From assembly GCF_020509005.1 (NCBI RefSeq), contig NC_063012.1, positions 10,602,001-10,666,000 of the forward strand: a stretch of DNA of 64,000 nucleotides, given 5' to 3'. The notes beneath the pieces were generated by a model. That model had not been told where the DNA came from, did not search any database, and worked only from the letters and a program-made list of their open reading frames with translations. Of the stretch, positions 1-13,387 are shown in pieces. A program made the position numbers and the translations under genes. The first letter of the stretch is position 1. Every line of letters starts with the position of its first letter. This DNA is from Fulvia fulva (lineage: Eukaryota > Ascomycota > Dothideomycetes > Mycosphaerellales > Mycosphaerellaceae).

Positions 1-159
1 GTATAACGGTTTATAATCGTATTAATATAAAGTAGCTAGGTACGTAGGAAAGAGGAGCGCGAGGTATACCGAGGATATATATAGCCGAGGCGCGCTAGTA
101 ATACGCGGTCACGTGACCTATATACTAGCTGACTATTTACTAGGCCTAGGGCCGTGACA
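1..159 (-). repeat. G1 3' LTR, cut by window edge
   Basis: On the minus strand the LTR starts TGTCACGGCCC at 159, directly after a purine-rich tract (AAGAGGGGG, 160-168). It continues to base 1 and beyond. It shares only a short central stretch (CCTCGCGCTCCTCTTTC) with the 184-bp LTR at the other end of the element. Confidence 0.65.
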
Positions 160-3100
160 CCCCCTCTTAAAACACGCCTTAGTCCTCTAAGCGTTATCTA
201 CCTTATAAGGCTACTTACCTATCGAGCTCTATAATCGCGTAAACGCCTAATTATCCTCTAGTACCCTATCGTTATCTAATAACATCGTATTCGCTTTATT
301 AAGACTATCCTCGACCGGCTTCCTTCGAGAAATATATTACCTAGTTAGCTAGCTTGCCCTAGACCTAAGTCTGTCTTCGGCTAGTACTTACGTATAATCC
401 TTATAACTAAAGTTAGGTATTATTATAGGCTCTATAGGCTCTACTCGAGTATCGGTATAACTACCGGTACTATCGTAGAGCTAAGGGCGGTAGATAAGAC
501 CGGAGACCCTAGTTATAATAGTAGGCTTTCCCGTAACCTAGCTAATATAGCGGTACGTAGTAAATATATACGGAGTAGATTCTATTAGAGGTAAGGCTCG
601 AGGCGACTTATTCGTAACGGTGTCTTTCGGAATGACCCTAATCGTATTAAGCCCGAGTACCTTAGTAGCTAGTAGGGACTAGTTAGATAGAGCTACGAAG
701 CCTATAGGCGTAGACAACTCCGGCCGGTTATAGTAAAAGTCTATAATAGCGGCGGCTACCCTCGTAAATAGGTCCTTAGTAGGTTACTAAGTTTTACTAT
801 CCTCTATCTCCTAATATCCGACCTATCGTACCTTATACTATATATCGACCTTACGCTTATGCCCCTTCTTTACCTTCCTAGTACGCTTCCTCGTATATAT
901 ATCTAAGATCTTATCTACCTCGTACTCGATCGCCGCGGGTACCGCTATAATATCGGCCTCGGTATTAGCTTCCGTCGTATTAGGAACTATAACTACGGGT
1001 AGCGGCGGTATAAGGTACTATCCCTCTAGCGGCGGTAGGTTAGTATCGTCGGCGCGCTATAGTAGCGACGTATAGAAATAGTTATTGAGTCTAGCTAACG
1101 TATCGGAGAGCTTTAGCTTATAGGAGAGCTTCGAGGGTATGAGTTTTACTATCTAGTATAGTCTAGTATATCGTCGATCTAGTTTCTTAGAAGGGCGTAT
1201 CGTACGGATATTCTTCGTACTAAGGAATACCTAATCGCCTACCTTATAGTCGGGCGAGATACGGCGATGTTGGTTAGCGGCCTTAGCTTATAAGGCTTAG
1301 GACATTCTTATATTCTCTTAGAGGAACTAATATAGCTCGTAAAGGCGTCGGGCAAATACTTCGGCGGATTTGCTATCGAGTCGCTAAAGAGTCGTTATCT
1401 AGCGGCGATCCCCGCCTACCTACAAGTCGATACGTTCCGTAAACTCGGAGTTATATCGAAGGTTTACGTAGAAAGGTAAGACACCGGTAGTCTCTAATAC
1501 GTAATTATTAATAGCAAACTAAGCTAGGTATAGCTATTTAGCCTAGTCGCTCTATACCTTATTAACGTAGGCGCGTAAGTACTATTCTATATTCTAATTA
1601 GTACGCTTAGACTAACCGTCCGTCCTAGGGTAATATAATAAACTTAGCTTACGTTAAATCCGTAGTATCTTATATAACTACTTCTAGAAAGTTACGATAA
1701 ACTGTTTTCCTCTATTAGAGGTGATCGTGTCCGGGAGCCTACGTCGACTAAATACGTACTTTAAGAATAGGCGCGCTATATTCTTCGCCGTTATAGCTCT
1801 AATAGGAATAAGTTCTACTTCTTTCGTTAGGCGGTCCGTAAAGGTTATAATGTTATTATTAGTCATACCGTCGAGTTTACTATCTAGTAAGTCTACTATA
1901 AAGTCGACTAATATATAGCGCTAAGGTCGTTCTAGTATAGAAAGTAGATGTAATAATCTAGGTAGTTAGGTATATAGAGATTTCGTCGTACGGTATACTC
2001 GGTAATTTACGGTATATCTACGTACTAATCCTACTAAGCTAGGCTAGTAAAATTTACGTACTACGAGCTTATATATACGGGCTCTACTAGGATAGCCTAC
2101 TACTAGTACGTCGTAGTTCATCTTTACTATTCGAGTCCGTAGCTTCTAGTTATCCGGTACCTATAAGCTCTAGTCGCCGTACTAATTACGGACGTAGAGT
2201 ATGTCTCCTTCTACCTTATAGTATACTAGGTACACCTTCGCCTTTTAAAGAAGTAGCGGGATTGCGTTACCTTTCTATAGCATCTTAATTACTACCTTAA
2301 GCTCCTAGTCTACGGCGTACGCTATTACTATTCGATACTCGAGTTTAGCCTCGTAATTAGCCTCTATCGTAGGCTTCGATACGGTAGTAGCTTCTACCGG
2401 TATAGCGGCTTCGGCTAGTATAAATTCTATTACTTCTAGGTTTAGCGGAGTTTCCGTCTCTTTAGTAACATCTTCTACGGTTACGCGTATCGAGTCGATC
2501 TTAAGGAATCGCTTAGGCGGTAGTAACGTCTAGTACTAATACTAATTACGCGGATCGTCTACCCCCTACGGAAGGTCCTAGCTACGTCTCGTTAGACTAT
2601 CTAGCTTTTTGCCTTAAACACCGGGCCTATAGACAATACGGAAGTTATACTAAGAGAGGAACTTAGCCTACCTCGCCTAACGTCGATTGAGCTACTTCGT
2701 TATTATAAAGTACTCTAGGTTCTTATAATCTATAAACACTTTGACCGGTTCGATAGTATTATTATCTACTTCGTAGGCCAATTTAGGCCTCTACTCTTCA
2801 AACGCCTTAATAATAGCTAATAGCTCCTTGTCGTAGATCTTATAGTTATACTCTTATAGACTTAACTTCTTAGAGTAAAACGCTACTGGGTATAGGACGC
2901 CTTCTTCGTTATATTAGGAGAGGACGCCGGTATTAACGAAATCTAAGGAGTCCGCCTTAACGACTATCTATCTCCCCGGTACGTAATATACTAATATACC
3001 CGCTTTACTAAATACTACCTTCAATGCGTCAAACGCCTTCTAGTACTCTAGTATCTAATCGATTCTTCTGTTCTTATAGTTACTAGGGCTATCGGACTTG

Positions 3101-5381
3101 GTTAAGTTAGTTAGCGGCGATATAAGTCGCGAGAACGCTTCGATAAACCGTCTATAGAAGTTAACGAAGCCTAGGAACGCTTATATATCCTTTAGGTTAG
3201 TTAGAGCCTTCTAGCTTTAGATATATTCTAGCTTGTCGGGGTCTATTTCAATGCCTTCTAGTATAATGATTAGGCCTAGGTATTTGACTCTCTACTAATA
3301 GAATTCGTATTTATTAATATCTACGGTCAACCCGGTATCGCGTAGTTTTATTAAAACCTTCGTTACGTACTCGATATACTCTTCGAGTATATCGCTAAAA
3401 ATTAGTATATTATCTAGGTATACCGACACGAAGTCGTTAAGGTGTTCCTATAGTACACTATTAGTATATAACTGAAACGATACCGGGCCGTTATATAGAC
3501 TAAACGGCGAACTAGACATTCGTATACTCCGTACCGCGTAGCGAACGCTATTAGCTATTTATGCCCCTCGGTAATACGAAGCTTATTAAAGGCTACGACA
3601 ATGTCTAGCTTCGTAAAGTACTTCTTACTATATATCCTATTAAGGGTTTCCTAGATCAAAGGTATAGGGTACCTGTTCTTAATAGTTATTATATTTAGCC
3701 CTCGATAGTTAATATATACTCGGAGTCCTCCTCCTAGCTTACGTACTACTAGAATAGGAGCTAGGGACTAGCTTGTCTTCTAACTAGCCTTACGGACTTT
3801 CCCTTCGCTCTCCTACTTAGTGACCTATTTCTAGACTACTTTATTCTCTTACGGTACAAGCCTATAGGGTTTGCGGTAAGGAGGCTCTTATAGGCCGTCG
3901 GGCTTAATATAGATTTTATAGTTAATGCCCGGCCTATAAGGCGGGAGCCCTTTATAGTCTGTAGCTAAGAACGCGTCCGTAATATAATAGTACTCGGGCG
4001 GAAGCTTCTCCTTCGGGTTGTAGTTAAATTGCTTGTTTAGGAACTAATTAAGGTCGTTAGCTAATATTACGCTTAGCTTTAACTCGCCGTTACTATCCGT
4101 TTCGCTAGACTCGTTACTAGTAGGTAGAATATAGAAGTACTCGGCCCTAGGCCGGTACGTATATATCTCCTAAGCGTAACGACTAACGCCTTAATAGTCC
4201 ACTTTCTTATCGTCGTCTATATATAAGGACGAGACGTTCAACTCCGCCCCTCCTACCGTAAATCCTAGCGACTCTACGGTAAAGGGCTCTAGTCCGTATT
4301 TCGTACGTTACCGGTATTAGTAGTTTAGGGACTAAACTGTTATTAAAGTCTTTCTACAAAGACAGTGACTAAAGTAGTAGTCTAATCTAAGGGCCACTTC
4401 GCCGGTTTCCTAGAAGATATTAGGGTTATACTAGCTTAACTAAGGTAGGCCGAGGACGATCTCGTATTCGAGGTCGGTTACGTAGTATATTATTTGCTCG
4501 TAATAATGACCGCTAATAATAACGTCGACTAAGGCTACGTGTATAATACGCCTAGTACTCGTCTTCCTATTGCCTAGTATTAAGTTCTTACTCTAAACTA
4601 GGGGTATTAGAGGGATGTTATGTTTACGTATATATTTCTAACCGAGAAAGAGAGAGGTTGAAGTAGAATCTAGTAGGCCTCGTACCTTTCTATTTTATAT
4701 TATTATAGGTAGTACTATATAAGGGTATATATCCGGTAACTATAGTTCTAATATATAGGCTAATATCTTAAGTTCTCTACTATAGTCTATCTCTTATATT
4801 CTATACCTCTCGATCTTATACTCTTTCTAATTCTTATTCTAACTACTATCTACTATACTTAGGTAGTGGCCCCGGTATTTCTCTACTCGGTAGCGAGGGC
4901 GCTTAAGTTCGGAGTCGCGTTACGTAGTCGAGGTAGGCGGTAGTCGCCGTTATAGCCGTATATCTCGTACTCGGGGTTACTAGTAATATATAGTCCGGTA
5001 CGGTAACGGAAGTACTTACCCTACTTCTTTAGATCTTTACGACCCTCGCGGTTAAGCGGTAGTAGATTCTAAAGGTATACTAGTAAGTCTTCCTTCTTCT
5101 TAATACCTAAGTACTATAGTAGGCGCTATACAATCGTACCGGTCGCGCTAGCTACGGTAGCTATAGTAGTTATTACGTTACTAGTAGGGCCTAGGTTCTA
5201 GTTACCTCCTCCGCCGCTACTACGAGGGCGGTTATTATCCTACTAAGGGTATAGCTACTCGATCTCGTAGAAGGTCTCGTCTAACTTGATATACTCCTTA
5301 ATAATATCCTATATACTATCTAGGCGACGGTTAACCTCTCGGTCGCCGAATATCTTAATAAAGTACTTACGGTTTAGGCGG
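160..5381 (-). pseudogene. G1 pol and 3' part of gag, RIP-inactivated
   Basis: Reading the minus strand from 5381 down, the region encodes the C-terminal part of gag, then protease, reverse transcriptase, RNase H and integrase. The reverse transcriptase active-site region lies near 3400-3430, where the usual YxDD reads Y-L-D-N. The best open integrase fragment is 1684-1866, with a T-D-R-L-T-K block and a degraded second catalytic region (T-S-N-R-G). It aligns domain by domain with G4. Many CAG/CAA/TGG codons have become stops, and no domain is open from end to end. The frame relation of gag to pol cannot be settled in this copy. Confidence 0.75.
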
Positions 5382-5901
5382 TATTAGGGCGAGAGCCTAG
5401 CCTATAAGATATAAGGGTGAAAGCGAGAATGTAGGTACGAAGTGTAGATATAAAAGGGTATAGTATGATTGCTACACAAAACAAAAGACGAAGAAAGTAA
5501 GAGAGGCCTAGGGAAGGCTAGATATTTATACGCGACCCTCGCGAGTACGTGTCCCCGCATTAATAGGGCTAACCCGTACGAAGCCGCGCTTAGTAGCTTT
5601 GCTCAAAACCTTATTCCAACCTGCCCTACGTTCCGAGTCTTCTACGTGCTTCTTCTAGGGTCTAGCGTAGTCGCGGGTACTCGCGGGAGTACCGTAAGTC
5701 ATATAGTTACGAGCCGAAGTGAATCTGTTAAGGTTTAGTAGAGGGGTGAATTTGGAGGGCTAGGTCCTATAGTAAATGTTACGGGGTATATAATTCTTAG
5801 CGCTTATATACTAAGCTAGACTATCACTTCTTAACGACTTCTAAGCGCTCTAAGGCTCTTCTATCCCTACCTTCTATACACTCTATAGGGAGACTATGAC
5901 A
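5382..5901 (-). repeat. G2 3' LTR, 520 bp
   Basis: The LTR is bounded by TATTAGGGC (mutated from TGTTAGGGC) at 5382 and ...GACTATGACA at 5901. It matches the G0 LTR in reverse, apart from an extra ~77 bp near 5650-5727. It contains an open antisense frame (5469-5738) that is a by-product of LTR composition and is not called a gene. Confidence 0.9.
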
Positions 5902-8900
5902 GTAGCCCCCCCGAACAAAGCTAAGTTCCTACGAAGCCGTAGTAGTTCTATATATCGAGGATGTTCAGCTTTAGTACTAGGCCTAGGCCTAATGTTATAG
6001 TCGATACACTATTAGTAAGCCCCGTCGAAGAGCTTAGATTCGAAGAGCCTACCGATATTAACTTCTAGGCCGTCTACGCGGGCGTAGTATTCTTCGATTG
6101 CTTAACGATTAAAGATGATATGTTAGATAGGTTCCTATAAGGTATCCTACTTAGGGTAACCTTACTATTCGACTTTATACTTAATCGGCGGTAGTCCTTT
6201 AACGTCGTTAGGCTCTACGCGGATTCCCCGGATCTTGCGGACGGTATAGTCGTTAGAAGGTAGGTTAATAGGCTCGTCGACTTCTACTTCATCGGGAGGA
6301 CCTAGTATGTCTTAGTTTTAGTTCGGGAATAGGTCCTTAGCCGACGGCCGAAGGCGTACGGGATAGAAGACGTCGTAGATCTTTATGTTCGTAGGAAGAG
6401 CTAGACGGTAGGCGTGTGAACTAATACGCTTAGTGATCTTAAAAGGACCTAGGTTCTTCTAGTTTAGCTTCTTAGAGGGGCGGTCCGTCTTGATGTTCTT
6501 AGAGTTAAGGTAGACTATATCGCCTACTTAGTAGTCGGGAGCTAGCTAGCGACGACGATTGGCTTAATCCTCGTAGATTGCTTATACGTATACTATCTCG
6601 TCGTGAACTTCTTTATAGATCTATAAGAGCATAGTAGCGAACTTGTCTACTACTTGCTCGTTTACGTCTTCGGTAGGCGGGAGAGGTTCTTCTAGTTCTA
6701 TACCTATACGAGGGTAGTAACCTCTCGTAGTATAGAAGGGAGAGTAGCTAGTAGTCTCCGAGTCCTAGTTACGAGTAGCGAACTCTACCGTAGGGATATA
6801 CTAAGGCCAATCCTTCTAGTAGTAGTCGACGAAGTAACGAAGGACCTGCTCGAGGATAGCGTTCGTAATTTCGGTCTAGCCGTCGGTCTGTAGCTAAAAA
6901 CTGGTCGAGAGGTTATACTTAATGCCTAGGATAGCACATAGACGCTTCTAGAAGTGCAAGATGAACTAGGTGCCTCTATTAGAGGTGATGCTATCCGGGA
7001 GGCCTTGAAAGCGCTAGACGAATTCGTAGAATAAGCGAGTAGTCTCCTTTACGGTTATACTCTAGTACGGGATTATATACCGGTCCTTAGAGTAACGGTC
7101 CACGATCACTAGAAGGGCCTTTACTTTTACGCCGCTAAAGGTCCTACCGTAAGGAAGATCGGTGATAAAGTCTATAGTGATATACTTCTACGGACGATTA
7201 GGAGCCGGGAGAGGGTATAAGAGACCGTAGGGACGGTAGCGGTTAGCTTTGGCTCTTCGGTAAGTAGCGTAGTTTAGTACGTAGCGGCGGACGTCCTTCT
7301 AGGAATACGGCCACTAGTAACACCTAGCGAGGAGCTTATAGGTCTTAGCTACGCCTAGGTGACCCCTAGAGGCGGAGTCGTAGATAATTTAAAGAATCTT
7401 AGCTCGGATATTAGAGCCTTCGGGCTGCGGTACGTAAAGCTTCTTACGGAAGTAGACGACACCTTCCTAGAGCTCGTACTCGGATAGCGAGAAGCCCGGG
7501 AATGTCCTCGCGCTAGATCTAAGGGCCTGAACTAACTCTTAGGCGTCTATGTCGGCATCGTACGCTATTTGTACTCGTGCTATAATGCCTTCGGGCTGCT
7601 CCTTATTATTAAACCCCTTAAAGTCTAATTCGGATAAGCCGTCGGTCGTTACTAAGCCCTCTTTATCGTCGTTCAAGTCCTTAGCGTCCGAGGCGTATTC
7701 TTTAGGCTCGGATTCATCGTCACTCTCGTTAAGGTAGGCAGGAGCGAGCACGAGAGTAGTAAAGGAAGCGGCGAGCGTAGGCTAGCCGTTCGATAGGTAC
7801 TCTCGAAGCTCGGAAGAGAGGTTATACTCTTTAATAACTTGTTGCCCTACGATTTGCTGGCCCCCTCTTCGATCAACTAGAGAGTCACTAGGGCGGCGGG
7901 TAAGGGCGTCGGCTATCGAGTTGGCCTTACCGGGCGTATACGAGATCACGAAGTTGAACCGGGAGAGGAACTCGCTCTAGCGGGCCTAGCGACGATTAAG
8001 TAGCTTGCTCTTTATAAAGTAGACGAGGTTCTTATAGTCGGAGCTTACTTAGACGGGCATAGTAGAGCCTTCGAGCTCGGGGCGCTACTCTTCGAAAGCT
8101 TTAACGATAGTAAGAAGCTCCTTGTCGTAGATCTCGTAGTTATACTCCGTAGCGGTCAACTTCTTAGAGAGGAAGGCGATAGGTAACTAGGGGGATTTAG
8201 GCGAGCGGCGTTATAGTAGGACACCGCCTACTACGCCGTCGGATGCGTCGGTCTCTACACGGGTCTCTAGTTCGAAATCGAAGTGCTATAGAAGCGGGTT
8301 CTTAACAAACTTCGCTTTAAGTAAGTCAAAAGCCTCCTAGTATTCGTCGGTCTAGGCGAACTTCTTACCCTTACGCGTAAGCTTCGTCAAAGGGCGTACT
8401 ACGCCCGAAAATGCGTAGATAAAGCGGCGGTAGAAGTTAGTAAAGCCTAGGAAACCCTAGACCTCTTTAACGTTCGTAGGAGTATCCTATTCGACGATAG
8501 CGTCGATCTTCTCTTAGTCTATCTTAATACCGTCTACGGTAATAATCAAACTAAGGAACTTGACTTCGGTCTTCTTAAACTCGTACTTATCGATATCGAG
8601 CTACAAGCCGGCGTCTACGAGCTTCTAAAGGACCTTATAGACGTGCTCGCGGTGCTCCTCCTCGGTCTCGCTATAGACTAGGATGTCGTCGATGTAGGTA
8701 GTATAGAACTGATCGAGGAACTCCTAAAGGATGTCGTTAATAAAGTTCTAGAAGGTACTAGGCCCGTTACAAACGCCGAAGGGCATAACGAGCGACTCGA
8801 ATAGCCCGTAGCGAGTACGGAAGGCTATAAGATACTCGTGTCCTTCTACTATTCGTAACTTGTTAAACGTAGCGATAACATCGAGCTTAGTGAAGTACTT

Positions 8901-9948
8901 AGCCTTAGAGAGGCGCTCGAGCGTCTCCTAAATTAACGGTATTAGGTAGCGGTTCTTCTTTATAATAGCGTTTAAGCCTCGGTAGTCTACGTAGAAGCGT
9001 AGACTACCGCCGGGCTTCTTAACGAACATAACGGGACTACTAGCGCTAGAACGGCTCGCTCGAATAAACCCCTTCTTTAGGTTCTCTTCGAGGTATCTCT
9101 TAAGGACGATAAGCTCTTCTCGGGACATAGAATATAACGGTCCGAACGGTGTCTCTACATCTTCTTCTAGCTCAATCTTATAGTCGTAAGGGCGATAAGG
9201 AGGTAGCTCGTCTACGGCTTTAGTATCGAATACGTAGAGGATGTAGTGTGCCTAAGGAGGGACCTTCGTAGTAGGGTCGGTAGGTATACGCTTCTTATCG
9301 ACCTTCTCGAGGGCGATGTCGATATCGCGGAGAGAGGCGGCGAAGACTTAAGCTTTAGGCTACTTAGTAGTAGTAGTGAAGGTAGCGGCGTTTACCTAGA
9401 AGATCTTAGTATACTTAGGACCGCGCTAAGGCGACGGAGAAGGCGGAGGTGCCGGAGGAACTTCTAGAGGGAAGCTAATAGTAAGGGAAGTCTAGTCGAT
9501 AATAGGTCGGTGTCGTCTAAACTAGGGGAGGCCGAGGATAAACTTCTAATACGGTAGGGACGTAAGGAAGCTAGTGATCGACATACGCTTACCTCCGAGG
9601 GTGATTAACGTATGTACAACATAAGTAATCTTACTAGTAGTAGTCTCCGTGCCGTTAAAGAGTTCAAGGGTACGAGGGTACTTTAGTTCCTAGGGTTCGA
9701 GGTTAAGAGAGGTCGCGAGTTTATAGTCTATAAAAGACTCGCCTAGTACGCTAGTGTCTATAAGAGTGAGATTAGAAGAAGAGAGTTTCTTTAAGCCGAT
9801 ATTTATATTCGTAACGAACGGTTTATAAGCGTAGTCCTTACCCGTCTCGTCGTATAGGTCTAGCTATACTATATTGATCCTCAACTTCTTTCCTCTCTTT
9901 ACTTTCGGTAAACGTTATTCTTAGTCTTTATCGCGTCGATAAGGAAGA
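5902..9948 (-). pseudogene. G2 pol, RIP-inactivated
   Basis: This is colinear with G0 pol. On the minus strand, protease lies near 9.75 kb, reverse transcriptase at about 9.1-8.6 kb, RNase H near 8.3-8.1 kb, integrase at about 7.5-6.6 kb and the chromodomain near 6.25-6.05 kb. The longest open remnant (8928-9128) covers the segment just before the reverse transcriptase and its first motifs, with [10 protein letters not shown] second remnant (7539-7751) is the acidic linker upstream of integrase. In-frame TAG/TAA codons from CAG, CAA and TGG break every domain. The boundaries come from distances to the LTRs in G0. Confidence 0.85.
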
Positions 9949-11109
9949 CCTAGGCTTTTTCCTACTTAGCGGGAGTAGTAGGAGTAGGCTCGATAGCGCC
10001 GATAGCGCCGCGAACCGGGTTACGGGCGTTACGGGTAGCGAGCTACGGACAGTTAGCTACGATATAGCCTAGACCGCCGTAGTAGGTATAGAGTCCGGCC
10101 TAGCGACGGCGAAGCTTCTCTTCGGGAGTAAGCTTACCGTTAACGAGGCCCTAGACTCGAGGGACGGCGGTACTACGCTAAGATCTATAGCGTCACCTAT
10201 AGAGACGGGAGGGAGAGCCGTAGGAGCGGCGGCGCCTAGTAGAGTAGCGAAGTGGCTTCCGGGACTACGAGGCTAACGACCTTAAGAACGGGAAGCGAGG
10301 AGAGAGGCGGTATGTTTTATGTTAGAGTCGAGGCGCTAGTAGGTCTCGACGAGCTTACGGAAGCTTATAGCACCTACGTCCTTGTCCTCGAGGGCTCGAA
10401 GAAGCTCTACTAACAAACCACGGCGGAGAGTACTCTTCTTGGTCTCTTCGTTATAGCCGGTAAACCCGATGTCGCGGTTAAAGGCCGCGAGGTACTCGGC
10501 GAAGCTCTTGTTCTTCTAGAGGAGGTTATAGATAGCGTTCTAGGCGGTAGCTCTACGGTCTAGATCACTAAAGGCAGCACGGAGGTCCTGTATTAAGGTA
10601 AGGACGTCCGGGCAGCCGATAGTCTACGTAGCGTTGTCGATATAGTGTTATACCTAAGCCGCGGCGTCTCCCCGAAGGAGGGAGAAGACGTACGTGACTT
10701 TGTCCTTCTCTTACGGAAAGTGGTCGGCATTAGCTAACAGCTTGATAGTAAGCTGTGTCTTAAATGCCTTAAACTTGCTCTTATTACCGTCGAACTCGTC
10801 TAGGTCGTTAACCTTCTTAGAGAAGTACTAGCGGCGGTTATCGTCGGCGTACGGGGCGAGGTTCTAGAAGGTGTTTATAATACCTTAAAGGTATGTTACT
10901 TAGTTGTTTACTTGCTCGACCTACTAGGCGGTCTCGCGGAAAGAGGAGACGGTACGGTTAATAAGATCGTAGGCGGTATCGGGGTTAGCGTTTGCCTAGG
11001 TACCGAAGGTAGCGGCGTTCGAGAAGGGGATGTTAGTCCACTTACTAAAGTGGAATAGAGTGTCTTAGTTGTCGAGGTTGATACCTCTATCGGTAGCGTG
11101 GTCACCTAT
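9949..11109 (-). pseudogene. G2 gag, RIP-inactivated, start codon lost
   Basis: This is colinear with the 386-residue gag of G0. The position of the gag start (11107-11109 on the minus strand) reads ATA instead of ATG, a TpG-to-TpA change, so the start codon itself has been removed. Several internal stops follow. The zinc-knuckle segment falls near 10.05-10.1 kb. Confidence 0.85.
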
Positions 11110-11151
11110 AAGGATGACTCGAGTAGTTGACGGTTTGTTAGTCTTTTGTAA

Positions 11152-11671
11152 TGTTAGGGCAAGAGCCTAGCCTATAAGATATAAGGGTAAAAGCGAGAAT
11201 GTAGGTGCGAAGTATAGATACAAAAGGGTATAGTATAATTGCTACACAAAACAAAAGACGAAGAAAGCAAGAGAGGCCTAGGGAAGGCCAGATATTTATA
11301 CGCGACCCTCGCGAGTACGTGTCCCCGTATTAATAGGGCTAACCCGTACGAAGCCGCGCTTAGTAGCTTTGCTCAAAACCTTATTCTAACCTGCCCTACG
11401 TTCCGAGTCTTCCACGTGCTTCTTCTAGGGTCTAGCGTAGTCGCGGGTGCTCGCGGGAGTGCCGTGAGTTATATAGTTACGAGCCGAAGTGAATCTGTTA
11501 AGGTTTAGTAGAGGGGTGAATTTAGAGGGCTAGGTCCCGTAGTAAATGTTACGGGGCATATGATTCTTAGCGCTTATATACTAAGCTAGACTGTCACTTC
11601 TTAACGACTTCTAAGCGCTCTAAGGCTCTTCTGTCCCCACCTTCTATACACTCTATAGGGAGACTATAATA
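11152..11671 (-). repeat. G2 5' LTR, 520 bp
   Basis: It pairs with 5382-5901 at identical length and carries the same extra ~77 bp. It is bounded by TGTTAGGGC at 11152 and GACTATAATA at 11671 (mutated from GACTATGACA). Confidence 0.9.
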
Positions 11672-13387
11672 GGCGGTTACGGAAAAGTATTAGCTCGGTG
11701 TTATCCCCCTAGTCTATCTAGGTACGTAACTTCGAGTAACGTACGAAGAATGCGATAAAGGATTCCTTCTACTACTACTTATAGGTTATAATATCGACTA
11801 TAGCCTTTATAGCTTCGTTCCGGGTACCGTACTATCGAGTTATCTAGTCTAGTAGCTCCTCGCCGGTACTAAACTCGTTATATAACTAATGTCCTAGGAT
11901 AGGGATACGTAGCTTAATAGTAGTCTAGACTTTACTATTAGTCTATCTATATAGGAAGCGGAGGGCATCCTACTCGGTACGGAACGTTACTACTATAAGC
12001 TTTAGTAGAATACTCGTATACTAACTATCGAAAGATAGGTCGGTATCGTTCTTAAACTTCTTAGGATCTAGTACTCCCTTACCGATCTCTATACTACGCT
12101 CTAAGGTACGGTCGATATTAATAAGACGCTCGGCGAGGTCTACTAGCGGTATCTATACACGATTAGTACGTCCTCCTCTAGTACGTACCGTCCCTTAGCG
12201 CTCGTTACGGCGGCGATTATTGCGGCCTCGATCCTTGTCCTTGTCGCTACGGCCTAGGCCGTTATTATTATCGTTATCTCTACTACTACCCCTACCGCCC
12301 CCGGTAGCGGCTTTACGATATATACGCTAAAGCTTCTTAAGAGAGGTCTCTCGCGGGTAAGAGCGCGAGCGTAACGGAGTACGGCCTCGACGCCTATTAC
12401 TATTAGTAGTATTGTCCTCTATAGCTTAGAGTCGAGTCTTTAAGTTATCGATCTCCTTCTATAACGCCTAGTTTATACTCTTAGTATCTTATGCCTTCTT
12501 CTTAGCCTCTTATACCTTCTTCTTCTCCTTTTTACTAAGATCGTAAAATTACTTATATAGATTATTAGCTTACTTATACTTGTCCTAGACCTCCTTTATC
12601 TTAGCTAGGTCTAGTACGTTCTTAAGATCCTATACTATCTTCTATAATACGGACTTCTTGGTTCTAAGTATCTAATAGATACGGTCGTATTCGGCGTAGA
12701 GGTTACGGTACTAGTCGTTCTAGAGGGCGTTTATACGTTATAAGACGTCGACTTACTCGGTAGCGGACTAAGCGGTATTAAATCCTCGTAGGATAAAGTC
12801 GTATAAAGTCTTAGGATAGTCTCGGACCAACTCGGCGAGGTCGTTCGCGTCGACGTTCTAGAAATCGCTAGCGGCAATATGTTCGGCTTTGTCGAGGGAG
12901 TAGTAAATAGGTAGTATGTCGTCGCTACCCTTCTCCTAGTACTCCTTTAGTACGTAGAGTTCTATAAAGTTAATAGCGCCTCTCTATTCCCTATCGAGTG
13001 CCTTCTCCTATACTATATCTAACTCCTACTAAAGAGCGACGCCGGTATTAATCGTAATACGCCGGTCGTTATCTTAAGTCTAGGACTATAGAAAAGATAA
13101 GAGATCTAGGAAAAGAGATGTACGCTTACCTAAGGGCTTTACCGGTAGTAGTATACCGTTCTAGGTCTATAAGTCCTACTAACTCGTTATAGCGTCGGTG
13201 TTAATGCGACCTATCGCTATTACTAAGGTCTTTACGGCGTTAACTTCTCTAGGTATCTACGTACTCGGCGCCTTACTATATTCTACTATACGCTCGTAGT
13301 CGCGTATTCTTTAGTTCTATAAGTCTATTCCTATTATTACGCGTCCCTTACCTAAATCCGTAATCTAGGTAGGGAGGTAGAATAAAC
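11672..13387 (-). pseudogene. G1 gag and leader, RIP-inactivated
   Basis: This continues G1 on the far side of G2. On the minus strand it begins with a ~250-nt leader next to the 5' LTR, then a putative short intron (about 13075-13129, see findings). A long gag follows, whose first part is rich in Lys/Glu and probably coiled-coil, with the retrotransposon gag core behind it. It aligns with the G4 segments 20916-22054 and 27672 onward, with divergence beyond RIP in the leader. There are many in-frame stops and no intact frame. Confidence 0.7.

Larger units (their letters stand above)
5382..11671 (-). mobile_element. G2: heavily RIPed chromovirus, same family as G0
   Basis: This is a complete minus-strand Ty3/gypsy element. 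It has two 520-bp LTRs (5382-5901 and 11152-11671) and a 5-bp target duplication, GGCGG, at 5377-5381 and 11672-11676. Its internal part is 5250 bp, against 5251 bp in the intact G0, and is colinear with it throughout. Differences from G0 are overwhelmingly C-to-T at CpA on either strand. The LTRs are 77 bp longer than those of G0 and G3, so this is a distinct LTR subfamily. It sits inside the gag region of G1. Confidence 0.92.

Noticed and set aside
5382..11671. Clustered repeats as a CRISPR array or satellite
   Set aside because: Repeats are long terminal repeats separated by kilobases of coding relic; no short regularly spaced units are present anywhere in the window.
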